A DNA stretch of 64,000 bases from Rhodomicrobium sp. (GTDB lineage: Bacteria; Pseudomonadota; Alphaproteobacteria; Rhizobiales; HXMU1428-3): positions 620,001 to 684,000 of the forward strand of contig BQJK01000001.1 in NCBI GenBank assembly GCA_021604665.1. The letters run 5' to 3'. Position numbers and translations under genes: made by a program. The notes below the pieces were generated by a model that saw only the letters and a program-made list of their open reading frames with translations, did no database searches and was not told the DNA's origin. Of the stretch, positions 17,252 to 27,050 are shown one piece after another; position 1 is the first letter of the stretch; every line of letters starts with the position of its first letter.

Positions 17252-18412
17252 CTAGTCACGATATTCAATATGCGCATCAGCGCGAACATCTTTTAAATAA
17301 CGAGCGGCCCTCATCTGAAAAGCCTTTTGACGCAATTCACCCAATACCTTCGTACGTTTGGTATCATCAATGCTTACTTGCTTACGGTCACAAACCGCAT
17401 ACATCTCAAGCCCTTTAGAAGAGGGTTGCGGCGGTGTAATTTGCCCAGCCTTCATATCACTCAAAATCAGATTGATCGGTGACGGCATCTGATCAATGGT
17501 TTTCTTGCCAAGGTTTATAACTTTAGCACTTTTGTAAGGCGCAATAAGTGAGCGCATGTTGGCACAACCAGTAAACCGCTTACGGATACTATCAGCCTCA
17601 ACATATTGCTTCACAACTGCCGCTTCATCATATTTGCCAGGGAAAGTGATAATAATTTGCTGCAGGCTTAATTGCACTTTTCTATCTCTGGCAGCATTTG
17701 AATCCAGTCCTAATTGCCGTTCAACATCTCGATCACCGAAGTTAACTTCACGGCCAAATTTAGCGCGTACAACCTGTTGCCAAGCTATCGTTGCTCTTAA
17801 TTTATCACGAAACGTAGCCGCACCAACACCGCGGCTAGCCAATGATTTAAAAAACAATTTGGTCGCAGTTTTGGTGTCTTTGCCTTTACTATTCCTCACA
17901 GCAATTCGCTCAATTTGCTGGTTAACCATCTGCTTGCTGACAACAATATTATTCTTCTTAGCCTCAGCAATCATAAGTCGTTCATTGATCAACTCATCAA
18001 GAACCTTCTTTTTGACTGAAGCCGCCACACCAGCTCGAGCTTCATTTTGTAGCCGGCGGACAAAGATCTTTTGAAGCTTCTGAGCTTCAGCTTTACTCTG
18101 AGGGCGTTTTTTTGTCACAAAAGCACGCCAGCGCTTTTGGGTCGATTTGGATTTTAGCTTTGCTTTTAGTCGCTTCGAAACTTCAGGCGAGCTCATCATC
18201 ATAAGGTTAGCGCGCTGGCTAATTTGGAAATTTGTGATCGGGCTATCTTCAACTAACACCCTGATAGAATGATTGTTTTTGGCTTGCACAGATTGTGCAT
18301 TCATAAACATTGCAAACAAGATGCTGCAGATAAGCACAGCACAGAAAACAGGCACACCCGCTAGGTGCCCATTATGATAGAAAGAGGTTTTGAGTTCGAA
18401 TTTTTCAGTCAT
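17252..18412 (-). CDS. surA: SurA-like periplasmic chaperone / peptidyl-prolyl isomerase
   Basis: Periplasmic chaperone delivering unfolded outer-membrane proteins, including LptD, to the BAM complex. A basic head and hydrophobic stretch (about 20-44) ending QSVQA form a signal peptide. The SurA N-domain follows (IRVLVEDSPITNFQISQRANLM, LINERLMIAEAKKNNIVVS). The C-terminal half resembles a parvulin domain (VQLSLQQIIITFP). Total length 386, with one PPIase-like domain, as in other alphaproteobacteria. A lysine/arginine-rich insertion of about 45 residues (near 78-125) splits the N-domain. Placement between lptD and pdxA supports the call more than sequence identity does. Confidence 0.85.
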   Translation of the reverse strand: MTEKFELKTSFYHNGHLAGVPVFCAVLICSILFAMFMNAQSVQAKNNHSIRVLVEDSPITNFQISQRANLMMMSSPEVSKRLKAKLKSKSTQKRWRAFVTKKRPQSKAEAQKLQKIFVRRLQNEARAGVAASVKKKVLDELINERLMIAEAKKNNIVVSKQMVNQQIERIAVRNSKGKDTKTATKLFFKSLASRGVGAATFRDKLRATIAWQQVVRAKFGREVNFGDRDVERQLGLDSNAARDRKVQLSLQQIIITFPGKYDEAAVVKQYVEADSIRKRFTGCANMRSLIAPYKSAKVINLGKKTIDQMPSPINLILSDMKAGQITPPQPSSKGLEMYAVCDRKQVSIDDTKRTKVLGELRQKAFQMRAARYLKDVRADAHIEYRD

Positions 18413-18585
18413 CGTGAAACAGCGTCAATCCGTATTAGAATTATTGATTATAAGCTAACGGTATAACAGCTAAATCAGCTATGCGCCTAAAATAGGGTAA
18501 GAGCTAAAATATTAAGCCGCTTAACAATCTAAATTAAAACCAAGATTAATATGAAAACACGATTCATTTCGGTGCGACAACCAAG

Positions 18586-20907
18586 CTAGTAACTTGAATT
18601 ACCTGAGCTTGCATTGATATTTCCGACATCAGTTTGAGTTCCATATCCACCAAGATGTTTAAGGGTGAAATAAACTCTCACAGATTGATCCGGTTCAACA
18701 TCACGGTCATCGATGAATGTTTCGTTATAAGAGACTGACAGTGAGAAGCACTCATCAGAATATTTAAGCCCTACAAAATCAGACAGGCGCTGTTCTTCTT
18801 CAATATCATAACGAATGCCACCAAAAAGCGACCAATATTGAGTTAGCTTAAGATTACCAGCTGCAAGAATCTCCTGTTCATCAACAGCAAGGCCATTTGC
18901 ATCGGCTCTAAGATAAGCATAGTTCAGACGACCCGTTAGCGGACCAAGAACAAATTTACTGTAAACATCCTGCCGGTTCAGCTCAAAATTATCATCATCA
19001 AAGCGGCTTTGGGCAACAAATGTCAAATTGCTGTTCGGCTCAAGATAAAGACCCGCAACATAATCAGATTCATCACGTTCAAGACCCGATTTATTAATGG
19101 CTGAGTTATTATCCAACGCATAAGCATTGTCACCATCTAGATGGAAACTCTGACCAAAAATAGCTCTTAAATAGCCGCCAGAATAGGCTTGTAGTGTATA
19201 TTGCAAACCAACATTGGTGCGAATGCCTGTTTCAATGCGGTCATAGCCTGAGAATTTGTCAATATCAAAGAGTAAAGTGTCATCAAAAACCAAACTGCGT
19301 GAATCTTCATTGGCAACATTCAACTGATCATTTTGATCCATCTCAGTTCTCGCAATAAACTGAGCAATTGGCTCAATCACATGCGAAGCACCTTTAGTAT
19401 GGGCAACAAATGGCAGACGATATTCAACACCACCAGTAGCTAACCCGCGCGTTTGATAATCATCCGGCGCTAGACCCGTGTCTGGATTAACATAATTACT
19501 CGAGTCATAAACATCGCCGCGGAGTTTGGCAAAAGGCGTAATAACCTGGCCAATTCCATCAATAAACTGGCGTCTCCATTGCAGATTGGCACTGAACCGG
19601 CTGCTATCAACGCCGTTATTATCACGGGTAAGGCTGATTGAGTTGGTGTTAAAGCTAAGCTCACCACCAATAATGGGATTAGCAAATATATAATTATAAT
19701 CAGTAACAGGATGCACCGTAGAATCAGCATCTGTTGTGTCATCAGAAAGTAAGCCACCAAATTTATAGGCTTTCGCAGAATAGTAATTGCGTCCCTTTTG
19801 ACCAACTAGATAAATTTGAGAAACACGATCTTCGCGCTTAATATTATCCAACTTGTAATAACGGCGGAATGTATCATCACTCTCAAAGGTCACATCCCAG
19901 CCAAAATCCCAATGTGAGCCTAGTGCAAACTCACCATCACTAACTATAGAGCCTCTGAAGCGATCATCTGAAGCTGAATCAGCTTCACGGTCAGATTCAG
20001 AGATACCAGCTAATTTAATACGGTACTTACCGTTTTTAAGCCGATGACGCCAAGTGCCTTTCAGCAATGCGCCTTTTTCGGACATGTAAGAAGGAGAAAA
20101 GGTGAAATCATAATTAGGCGCTAAATTAAAGAAATAAGGCGTTTCAACACCGACACCCAATTCTTTAGAATAAATTGGCCGTGGCATAAGAAAACCGGAC
20201 TGACGCTTTACGGTCGGATCCGGATGCTTGAAATAGGGCACATAAGCTATGGACTGACCAAACAGGTCAAAAGTCGCATCTTCATAAGAGATGGTTTTCT
20301 CATTCTTATTATGAATGACGCGCTTGGCCTTAATCCGCCAGAGCGGCGCCTTTTCAGGGTTATCTTCACAAACCTTACAAGGTGTGAAAACACCATTCTT
20401 AAATTCTGTAACATTACCATCACGGCGGATGGCTTCAGAAGCACCAATACGCGTTTCATCAGTCGTCACGACCTGTAATGAACGAATGAAACCTTGTTTG
20501 AAGTCTTCAGTAAGAACAATTCGCTGTGCTTTAACGAGTGATCCATCAGGTTGCTTAATGCGTACATTACCATCTGCGAGCAATTTATTTGCACCGCGAT
20601 CATAAATAACATTATCAGCCAGGAGAGTATGGTCGTTGTAATAAATCTCAACATTGCCGCGGGCGACCACACGGTTGTTCTTATTGTCATAGATAAGATC
20701 ATCAGCCTGGATAAGCATCGGCGCAGCTTGATTGCCCTCAGGAACAATCTTCTCAACAAGCTTATTCTCAGCTTCTTGAGCCTGAGCAATCGGCGCACTA
20801 ACTCCGGTTGCGACAACAACCAGAACGGCAAGAGCAGTAGCCATAGCAACAGCGCCATAAGACACCCCTACACAACCACGCACAATATGTAGATTTTTAA
20901 ACGACAT
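18586..20907 (-). CDS. lptD: LPS-assembly protein LptD
   Basis: Outer-membrane beta-barrel that, with the lipoprotein LptE, inserts lipopolysaccharide into the outer leaflet. The ATG at 20907 gives a basic head, a long hydrophobic core and APIAQAQ; a longer version starting at 20979 would put 24 polar residues ahead of this signal and lacks a good ribosome-binding site. An OstA/LptA-like jellyroll follows (MLIQADDLIYDNKNNRVVARG), then the barrel with aromatic-rich strands. A CKVC motif sits in the linker before RIKAKRVIHN, as in alphaproteobacterial LptD. It lies directly downstream of lptG. Confidence 0.94.
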   Translation of the reverse strand: MSFKNLHIVRGCVGVSYGAVAMATALAVLVVVATGVSAPIAQAQEAENKLVEKIVPEGNQAAPMLIQADDLIYDNKNNRVVARGNVEIYYNDHTLLADNVIYDRGANKLLADGNVRIKQPDGSLVKAQRIVLTEDFKQGFIRSLQVVTTDETRIGASEAIRRDGNVTEFKNGVFTPCKVCEDNPEKAPLWRIKAKRVIHNKNEKTISYEDATFDLFGQSIAYVPYFKHPDPTVKRQSGFLMPRPIYSKELGVGVETPYFFNLAPNYDFTFSPSYMSEKGALLKGTWRHRLKNGKYRIKLAGISESDREADSASDDRFRGSIVSDGEFALGSHWDFGWDVTFESDDTFRRYYKLDNIKREDRVSQIYLVGQKGRNYYSAKAYKFGGLLSDDTTDADSTVHPVTDYNYIFANPIIGGELSFNTNSISLTRDNNGVDSSRFSANLQWRRQFIDGIGQVITPFAKLRGDVYDSSNYVNPDTGLAPDDYQTRGLATGGVEYRLPFVAHTKGASHVIEPIAQFIARTEMDQNDQLNVANEDSRSLVFDDTLLFDIDKFSGYDRIETGIRTNVGLQYTLQAYSGGYLRAIFGQSFHLDGDNAYALDNNSAINKSGLERDESDYVAGLYLEPNSNLTFVAQSRFDDDNFELNRQDVYSKFVLGPLTGRLNYAYLRADANGLAVDEQEILAAGNLKLTQYWSLFGGIRYDIEEEQRLSDFVGLKYSDECFSLSVSYNETFIDDRDVEPDQSVRVYFTLKHLGGYGTQTDVGNINASSGNSSY

Positions 20908-21033
20908 TAAACCCCTGAAGGGAACCCCCTCCGATCGCGTATTATGCTGGCGCGTATCTCTGCTGTAAGTACAAGCCATGCGATCAGAATTTCCCCCATT
21001 CTGTCTTAAGTTTAGAAAGAATCGTCAATTAAA

Positions 21034-22122
21034 TCAACCATCTTCCTGATGCAAAAGTACTGTTAAAACAATCAAACCCCAAGCAAAAAGTGGCACCCAA
21101 GCTGCAATTTCGGGCGCTACCTTCTCAGCAAGTCCAAACTGTCTAGATGTTTCAGCAAAAATAAAGAATCCAATCCCAATACACATCCCCATGATTATCA
21201 TGGTTTGGATTCGCCCCAACCGAAACGTCCTTAAAGAACAAGTTGCTGCAATTAGCACCATAATTGCAAGTAAAAAAGGCTTGGAGAGCAACAATTGATA
21301 CTGAATCTTATAACGTGTTGCAGGCAAGCCAGCCTTGTTTGCAATCTCAATATAATTAGGAAGCGCCCAAAATGAGACGGTTTCCACGCTACCCATACTA
21401 TCTGATATCTGAGTCGGGGTTAAATATGTACTTAATAAATAATTCTCAAAAAATTGAGGCTGTTGACCAACCCGAGAAATCCACGCATCAGAAAACCGCC
21501 AGCGCCCCTCCTGAAGATCAGCACGTTTTGCGTCAATCCGCTCTAAGAACTTGTAATTCTTAGAGTATTGCAGAGTTGTAACCCCGATAAGCTGCAACCC
21601 CTGATTGGCAATTGCTTTCGCATTCATCACTGAAGGGCCATCAGTCCCATCCTGGCGAAACCAAACCTGGTTATTCGCAGCCCGCAACACAGATTTGCTC
21701 CCGCCGAATAATTCACCGTAAACCCGCTCAGACTCCGCCTTGGAATAAGCCGCGAGCGGGTTGTAAACACAAACCGCAAACACGCCAATGATCAGGGCAA
21801 CAAATACAGGAGGTAGGATAAATCTCCAGACAGACACCCCGGCCGCCCGAATGATAATCAGCTCCGAATTCCGCCCAAGCATCAAAAAAGCGCCAATTGT
21901 GCCAACAAGCACAGCAAAGGGCAGGGTAAGTTCAGCAAAAGACGGCACCCGCAATAGCGCTAATTTCAGCACATCCATAATCATGATATCGCCGCCTTTA
22001 GAAGAACGGCGTAAAAGCTCAACAAAATCAATCAGAAGGATCAACAAGCAGAACAACAGGAACACGAGCAGAATTGCGATAAAAAATTTAAGCGAGATAT
22101 AGCGATTTAAAAGCTTAAGCAT
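21034..22122 (-). CDS. lptG: LPS export ABC transporter permease LptG
   Basis: With LptF and the ATPase LptB it extracts LPS from the inner membrane and pushes it along the Lpt bridge. The start at 22122 (MLKLLNRYISLKFF) has GAGGG 4 nt upstream and overlaps the lptF stop by 8 nt; 14 extra upstream residues are not family-like. The 362-residue protein has the YjgP/YjgQ pattern: three N-terminal and three C-terminal membrane helices around a periplasmic beta-jellyroll. PSFAELTLPFAVLVGTI near the start is characteristic. Confidence 0.93.
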   Translation of the reverse strand: MLKLLNRYISLKFFIAILLVFLLFCLLILLIDFVELLRRSSKGGDIMIMDVLKLALLRVPSFAELTLPFAVLVGTIGAFLMLGRNSELIIIRAAGVSVWRFILPPVFVALIIGVFAVCVYNPLAAYSKAESERVYGELFGGSKSVLRAANNQVWFRQDGTDGPSVMNAKAIANQGLQLIGVTTLQYSKNYKFLERIDAKRADLQEGRWRFSDAWISRVGQQPQFFENYLLSTYLTPTQISDSMGSVETVSFWALPNYIEIANKAGLPATRYKIQYQLLLSKPFLLAIMVLIAATCSLRTFRLGRIQTMIIMGMCIGIGFFIFAETSRQFGLAEKVAPEIAAWVPLFAWGLIVLTVLLHQEDG

Positions 22123-23272
22123 TTTGCCCTCGCTTTCTCGAACCGGAAACCCCTTTTGAAACAAGCCCTTTGACCCAAAGCATCTTATCTGGCGACATAC
22201 TCAGCCATATATATAGAAGGCAAGCAACCATGCCCAGTATCGGCACACCGTAAACAAGCCATATCGCTGCCGGGTGAACCTTATGTAGGCTCACAACACT
22301 AAGCCCCGCCATACGGAAGGCCAAGCCGGTGCAAAAGCCATAAATAAGCAATCTGCTGCTATTTTGCCGGGTCGAGCGGGCCACTCCCAAAGTTGCAACG
22401 GCGATTAAGGCAAATAATAAAGGGTAAAGCGCACTCGCAAATCGATCATGAATTTCAGCTCTGATCTGTCCCATTAGACGAGTATTTTTAAGGTCTGCCT
22501 TTGAAGGGTTCATCAACTCATGAACATAACGCTCTTTGGGTTTATGATATTTGGCGCCACCTTTGCTGCCGCCGAATTCAGACAGATCAAACACATATTG
22601 ATCAAACTTAACAATCTGCACCCCGTCTTTGGCATTTAACTTACGATGAATATGCCCATTCGACATTTTTAAATAAGCGCGGCCATCGAGTTTAATCAGC
22701 TCTCCCACTTCAGCCAGATAGGTAAGTTTTTCAGTTTTCGCCCGTTCATCTGATACCAATAACCCAAGCAGGTTGCCATTATCAGCTCTATCGCGAATAT
22801 GAAAAGTCAGCCCCCCAGAGGCACTGGAGAATTTTCCCGCTTGCAAGACATGTTGAATGAGATCAGTTCTCACCTGCGTGATAAATTCCCTGAGTTTTTG
22901 TAAACTGGCGGGTTGCACAAATACATTGCTAAAGAGAATGAGAAGCGAAATAAGAACACCAAGCAAAGCGTAGGGGCGAATAAAGCGCCACACAGTAGAA
23001 CCAGACGCCGTCATAACTATCAATTCACTATCAAGATTCAGCTTTTGGAGGGAGTACAGGCAGGCAATCAATAATGCAAACGGGGCAACAATTGCCATGG
23101 CTTGCGGCATAGCCAAAGAGGTCATCTGAAAAAACAGCCAGAAGCCACCACCGGAGAGATTTTCAATTTGTTTAAGTGAGGTGGCAATCCAAACAATAGC
23201 CGTTAAGGAGCCGAGAATCATAACAAGGGCATTTAGCACCTGCTTGAAGACATAACGGCTAAAAAGATCCAT
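22115..23272 (-). CDS. lptF: LPS export ABC transporter permease LptF
   Basis: Partner permease of LptG. I start it at the ATG giving MDLFSRYVFKQVLNAL, the family's usual opening with GGAAG upstream; 19 further upstream codons are open but unlike the family. The 385-residue protein has the six-helix YjgP/YjgQ layout with a large periplasmic domain in the middle. It heads the minus-strand transcript lptF-lptG-lptD-surA-pdxA-rsmA. pepA is divergent across a 757-nt gap. Confidence 0.93.
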   Translation of the reverse strand: MDLFSRYVFKQVLNALVMILGSLTAIVWIATSLKQIENLSGGGFWLFFQMTSLAMPQAMAIVAPFALLIACLYSLQKLNLDSELIVMTASGSTVWRFIRPYALLGVLISLLILFSNVFVQPASLQKLREFITQVRTDLIQHVLQAGKFSSASGGLTFHIRDRADNGNLLGLLVSDERAKTEKLTYLAEVGELIKLDGRAYLKMSNGHIHRKLNAKDGVQIVKFDQYVFDLSEFGGSKGGAKYHKPKERYVHELMNPSKADLKNTRLMGQIRAEIHDRFASALYPLLFALIAVATLGVARSTRQNSSRLLIYGFCTGLAFRMAGLSVVSLHKVHPAAIWLVYGVPILGMVACLLYIWLSMSPDKMLWVKGLVSKGVSGSRKRGQNA

Positions 23273-24029
23273 GGGGTATATCTTCCAGGCTTCAATAGAC
23301 GGGCAGAGAACTGTGCCCACAATCATCATTCAGTATAGCGGCGGGAATTCAGCGCCATTAAGGCAACATGATAAGCCACCATTTTTAACCTTCAGCTGTG
23401 TCCCACATAAGGAGCCCACACCACGAAGCTATAGTTGCTGCCCATACAATCTTGAAAGACCATCATCAAAGACGTTCCTCAAAAACAAACTAAATTTACA
23501 GCTTCATTTCCAAGCGCATCTGCACTTCCTAGTAGAACTTTATATGAGCAGTATTGTAGTGTAGCGGCCCCTTTATCCCCTAGCTCCTTTTTCTCTTGGC
23601 CCCTTTTTTCAACTGTAGCGTCAGCGCTTAAAAACCGCTTCATAGGGGCAATAGCCAGAGATAAACACAGACAAAATAAAGAGCATTCAACTTAGGTCAT
23701 CAAGCCATTGAAACGCTCTCCCTGACAGACCTTGTCACCCGCGCCAATTTTCAAGAGTTAGAAAGCCAGTGAGGCTAAAATGAGACCTTAGATGATAGAG
23801 CCATAAACACAAGGCAAAGCCAATCACTGCAACTCAAATTCCAAAAGTTTTTCATTCACAAAGCGACGAAACATTCTGCAGTATAAATCTATTGCACCGG
23901 CATAGATCTGCGCACCGCATTTTAAAACCACACTTGAGAAGGCCCGGCGAACAGTCTAACGTGCTGAAAAACCAACAACCAACACCGCACCTAGATGTAT
24001 AGGTTGCTGTGCGCTTAAAGAGGCCGTTT
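23273..24029. other. Divergent lptF / pepA intergenic region
   Basis: 757 nt without a gene I can support on either strand. It must hold promoters for both the outer-membrane biogenesis run and pepA. A pyrimidine-rich stretch near 23565-23615 contains GGCCCCTTT twice, about 41 nt apart. No tRNA-like fold or strong hairpin seen. Confidence 0.5.
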
Positions 24030-25544
24030 ATGACAAAATCAGCAAAACTCACCTTTGAAAAATTATCTCTACCCAAAGGCGGCACCCTCATACTTCTTTC
24101 AGAAGAGGAGGGCGGCCTCAGCCCGCTCGGTCAATCACTCGATAAAGAAACTGATCAGCTAATATCAAAAGCCATCAAAGTTGCCGATTTCAAATCCAAG
24201 AAAAATTCACTGTTAGAAATACTCAGCCCCGGCACAACAAACTATGACCGCATCATCATCGCTGGCATAGGTATCGCCGAAAACCTCTCAGCTGTAGATG
24301 CCCGCCTGATAGGCGGCTCTATGACAGGCGCGCTGCTATCAAAGAAAATCACGACAGCAACTATAATTGCTGAAAACATCAACATATCCGGTGATCTCGA
24401 CTTAGCGGCAAATATTGCCCTTGGTGCCGCCCTTCGCCAATATAATTTCGATAAATATAAAAAGAAACCAGCAGATAGCGATAAGACCAACACATTTGAA
24501 ATCAAATCAATTGCTATCCAGTCAGCCAACCCAAGCGCCAGTAAGAAGCTTTTTAACTCTGACTATGATCCTCTTTGCCACGGCATCACAACAGCTAGAG
24601 ATCTGGTCAATGAACCTGCAAATATTCTCGGCCCAGATGAATATGCAAAGCGCATCGCCGCTATGAAAAGTCTGGGTCTTGAGGTTGATATCCTCGACGA
24701 GAAAGCCTTAAAAAAACTTGGCATGAACGCTCTCCTTGGCGTCGGTGAGGGCAGCCGCCAGGGGGCCTATCTTGCTGTGATGAAATGGAATGGCGCTCCC
24801 GCTAAATCGAAAGAAGCACCAATTGCTATAGTCGGCAAAGGCGTCACCTTCGACACAGGCGGCATCTCGATCAAAGGCGCTGGCGGCATGGAAGATATGA
24901 AAGGCGATATGGGCGGTTCCGCAACCGTGGTTGGCCTCATGCACACATTAGCCAAACGCAAAGCCAAGGTAGATGTTATCGGGGTTGTCGGGCTTGTCGA
25001 AAACATGCCAGATGGCATGGCGCAGCGTCCTGGCGATATCGTCACCTCAATGTCTGGCCAAACCATCGAGATTATTAACACAGACGCTGAAGGGCGTTTG
25101 GTTCTGGCTGATGCGCTGTGGTACACACAAGATAAATTCAATCCAAAATATATGATCAACCTGGCAACTCTCACAGGGGCCATCATGGTGGCTCTGGGTA
25201 AAGATCATGCCGGTATGTTCTCGAATGATGATGAATTGGCAGATATGCTCACAAGCTCAGGCAACCGTACTGGTGAGAAACTATGGCGCATGCCACTTGG
25301 CGCTTCATATGACAAGCTCATCAACAGCCAGTTTGCAGATATGAAAAATACCGGCGGCCGGTGGGGCGGCGCCATCACAGCAGCGCAGTTCCTGCAACGC
25401 TATGTGAATGAAACCCCATGGGCACATCTAGATATTGCTGGGGTTGCCATGGCATCAAATAAAACTGCAACCAGCCAAAGCTGGGGGTCTGGTTTCGGCG
25501 TTGATCTCCTGAATGACTGGATCAAAGAAAACTTCGAAGGGTAA
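24030..25544 (+). CDS. pepA: Leucyl aminopeptidase (M17)
   Basis: Two-metal cytosolic aminopeptidase releasing N-terminal residues from peptides. The ATG at 24030 follows AAAGAGG by 6 nt; an upstream start adds seven unmatched residues. In the 504-residue product the metal ligands are all present: Lys270 and Asp275 (GKGVTFDTGG), Asp293, Asp352 and Glu354 (NTDAEGRL), with Lys282 and Arg356 as catalytic residues. The second position after GVTFD is Thr instead of the usual Ser. In many relatives holC follows; here a terminator and non-coding DNA do. Confidence 0.95.
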   Translation: MTKSAKLTFEKLSLPKGGTLILLSEEEGGLSPLGQSLDKETDQLISKAIKVADFKSKKNSLLEILSPGTTNYDRIIIAGIGIAENLSAVDARLIGGSMTGALLSKKITTATIIAENINISGDLDLAANIALGAALRQYNFDKYKKKPADSDKTNTFEIKSIAIQSANPSASKKLFNSDYDPLCHGITTARDLVNEPANILGPDEYAKRIAAMKSLGLEVDILDEKALKKLGMNALLGVGEGSRQGAYLAVMKWNGAPAKSKEAPIAIVGKGVTFDTGGISIKGAGGMEDMKGDMGGSATVVGLMHTLAKRKAKVDVIGVVGLVENMPDGMAQRPGDIVTSMSGQTIEIINTDAEGRLVLADALWYTQDKFNPKYMINLATLTGAIMVALGKDHAGMFSNDDELADMLTSSGNRTGEKLWRMPLGASYDKLINSQFADMKNTGGRWGGAITAAQFLQRYVNETPWAHLDIAGVAMASNKTATSQSWGSGFGVDLLNDWIKENFEG

Positions 25545-25559
25545 GCGAAGGTTTAATCC

Positions 25560-25596
25560 ATAAGGCCGGTGGCAACATATGCGCCGCCGGCCTTAT
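25560..25596 (+). terminator. Rho-independent-type terminator of pepA
   Basis: ATAAGGCCGGTGGC and GCCGCCGGCCTTAT form a 14-bp stem (one G-T pair) with a 9-nt loop, 15 nt after the pepA stop. The 3' tail ATTAGT is T-poor, so it may stop polymerase weakly or mainly protect the 3' end. Confidence 0.7.
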
Positions 25597-25786
25597 TAGT
25601 AAGACCGGCTTAGTTAGGCTAACTTAGTATAGTCAGAGAGATCCATAGATTAGTCATAGCCATATCGTAATGAAGTGCGTAGTCGTTTAGCGCCTTTAGC
25701 GCCAGTAACTGAATAGATTAATGATTACAACAGGATAGAGATTGCACCTGCAGTTTTCACACCGCCCTTTAATAACACATATTTTC

Positions 25787-25802
25787 CATAATATATATTA
25801 TG
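25787..25802. promoter_or_regulatory. Perfect 16-nt AT-rich palindrome upstream of fdhD
   Basis: CATAATATATATTATG reads identically on both strands. It lies about 370 nt before fdhD, in an otherwise non-coding stretch. It could be an operator or promoter element; no ligand can be named. Confidence 0.3.
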
Positions 25803-26174
25803 CGACCAACACCACCCTCTAAAATCACCCATCAGTTACCCTCCCTATCTCCCCGTGCCGCGCAGCGATAACAGAAACCAACCTGCAATCACCTTAACTG
25901 TGCAGCTAATCGCGTTACCCTATCGCTTCATATGCAATAGCATTTGCAAATTTCTGGTAGAGCGTCACTTCCACCCTTATAATAAAGGCGATGAATTCAT
26001 GGCCGGTGGAGTTCATAGAGTAGCCGAATGCATGTCGGCGCTACAAAGCAGATACAAGAAAGAACCAGCCACTTTATCCTTATTCATGACGACACTCACA
26101 AAAAGACACTCCCAGTAAAAGAAGGAGCCATATTGTGAGGAAAAAGGAAGGCCGGTGAGCTTGCCGGATGTTTA

Positions 26175-27050
26175 ATGACGTTTAAAAATATTGCCCCCAC
26201 TCCAGAGAATACAAATCTCTACCGTGAGCTTGAAGCCCGCGACCATAACGGTGATAAAATCACCGCTGCAATTATTCATGAGCGCCCCCTAACCATTTTT
26301 CTAAACTCCCGTGAAATTGTCACGCTGATGACAATTGGCGATCACCCGGATCTCCTCGCCGTTGGATATCTCTTCAACCAAAATATGCTGAATTCGGCCA
26401 CTGATATAACCGCCATAGATTATGATGAAGATCTTGAAACCATCGTCGTTCGCACGAAAGTGGAAACAGATTTTGAGCATAAATTAAAACGCAAGATCCA
26501 GACTTCTGGCTGTGGCCAAGGTACAATCTTTGGGGATCTGATGGAGACGATTGAGGACCGCAAACTCGCCGCAACCCATACCATTAAAACCTCATCGCTT
26601 TACCCTCTTTTAAAAATCATCAACCAAACCCCGCGCCTCTATTTAAAAACAGGCGCGATACATGGCTGTGTGCTCTGCAAAGGGGAAGAACCGTTGGTCT
26701 ATATGGAAGATGTGGGACGGCATAATGCGGTTGATAAAATTGCCGGTTTTATGCAGCTGTATAATCTATCACCAAATGATAAATGCTTTTACACAACTGG
26801 CCGTCTTACAAGTGAAATGGTCATCAAAACCGTAAAGATGGGCATCCCAATTCTAATCTCAAGGTCAGGCTTCACCGCCTGGGCGGTAGAGCTGGCACAA
26901 AAAGCCAATCTCACTCTTATCGGCCGCGCGCGCGGCAAACGCTTTGTTGCACTCTCAGGGTTTGAGCGTATTATTTATGATCAAACAATCGAGACCAAAA
27001 ATAAAACAAAGCGCAAACCCACCGCGCACAAAACTGAGCCCGTTCATTAA
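26175..27050 (+). CDS. fdhD: Formate dehydrogenase accessory sulfurtransferase FdhD-like
   Basis: FdhD passes sulfur from IscS to the molybdenum cofactor of formate dehydrogenase. The 291-residue protein has the family core: sequences around LMTIGDHPDLLAVGYLF, and MEDVGRHNAVDKIAG (about 177-191), then TGRLTSEMVIKTVKMGIPILISRSG. The usual CxxC loop (CGVCG in E. coli) reads GCGQG here, with only Cys113; a separate CVLC pair occurs at 165-168. This matches a divergent subgroup rather than textbook FdhD. The stop overlaps the mobA start (TAATG), so both are co-translated; no formate dehydrogenase subunit is in the window. Confidence 0.86.
   Translation: MTFKNIAPTPENTNLYRELEARDHNGDKITAAIIHERPLTIFLNSREIVTLMTIGDHPDLLAVGYLFNQNMLNSATDITAIDYDEDLETIVVRTKVETDFEHKLKRKIQTSGCGQGTIFGDLMETIEDRKLAATHTIKTSSLYPLLKIINQTPRLYLKTGAIHGCVLCKGEEPLVYMEDVGRHNAVDKIAGFMQLYNLSPNDKCFYTTGRLTSEMVIKTVKMGIPILISRSGFTAWAVELAQKANLTLIGRARGKRFVALSGFERIIYDQTIETKNKTKRKPTAHKTEPVH

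Larger units (their letters stand above)
25545..26174 (+). other. pepA-fdhD intergenic region
   Basis: 630 nt. It holds the pepA terminator (25560-25596), a perfect 16-nt palindrome (25787-25802), and an open frame of 87 codons at 25855-26118 that has no recognisable domain, no ribosome-binding site and atypical composition; I do not call it. fdhD is preceded by its own control region here. Confidence 0.5.

Noticed and set aside
25855..26118. 87-codon open frame between pepA and fdhD
   Set aside because: No ribosome-binding site, no domain, no signal or membrane pattern, and unusual composition for this genome.
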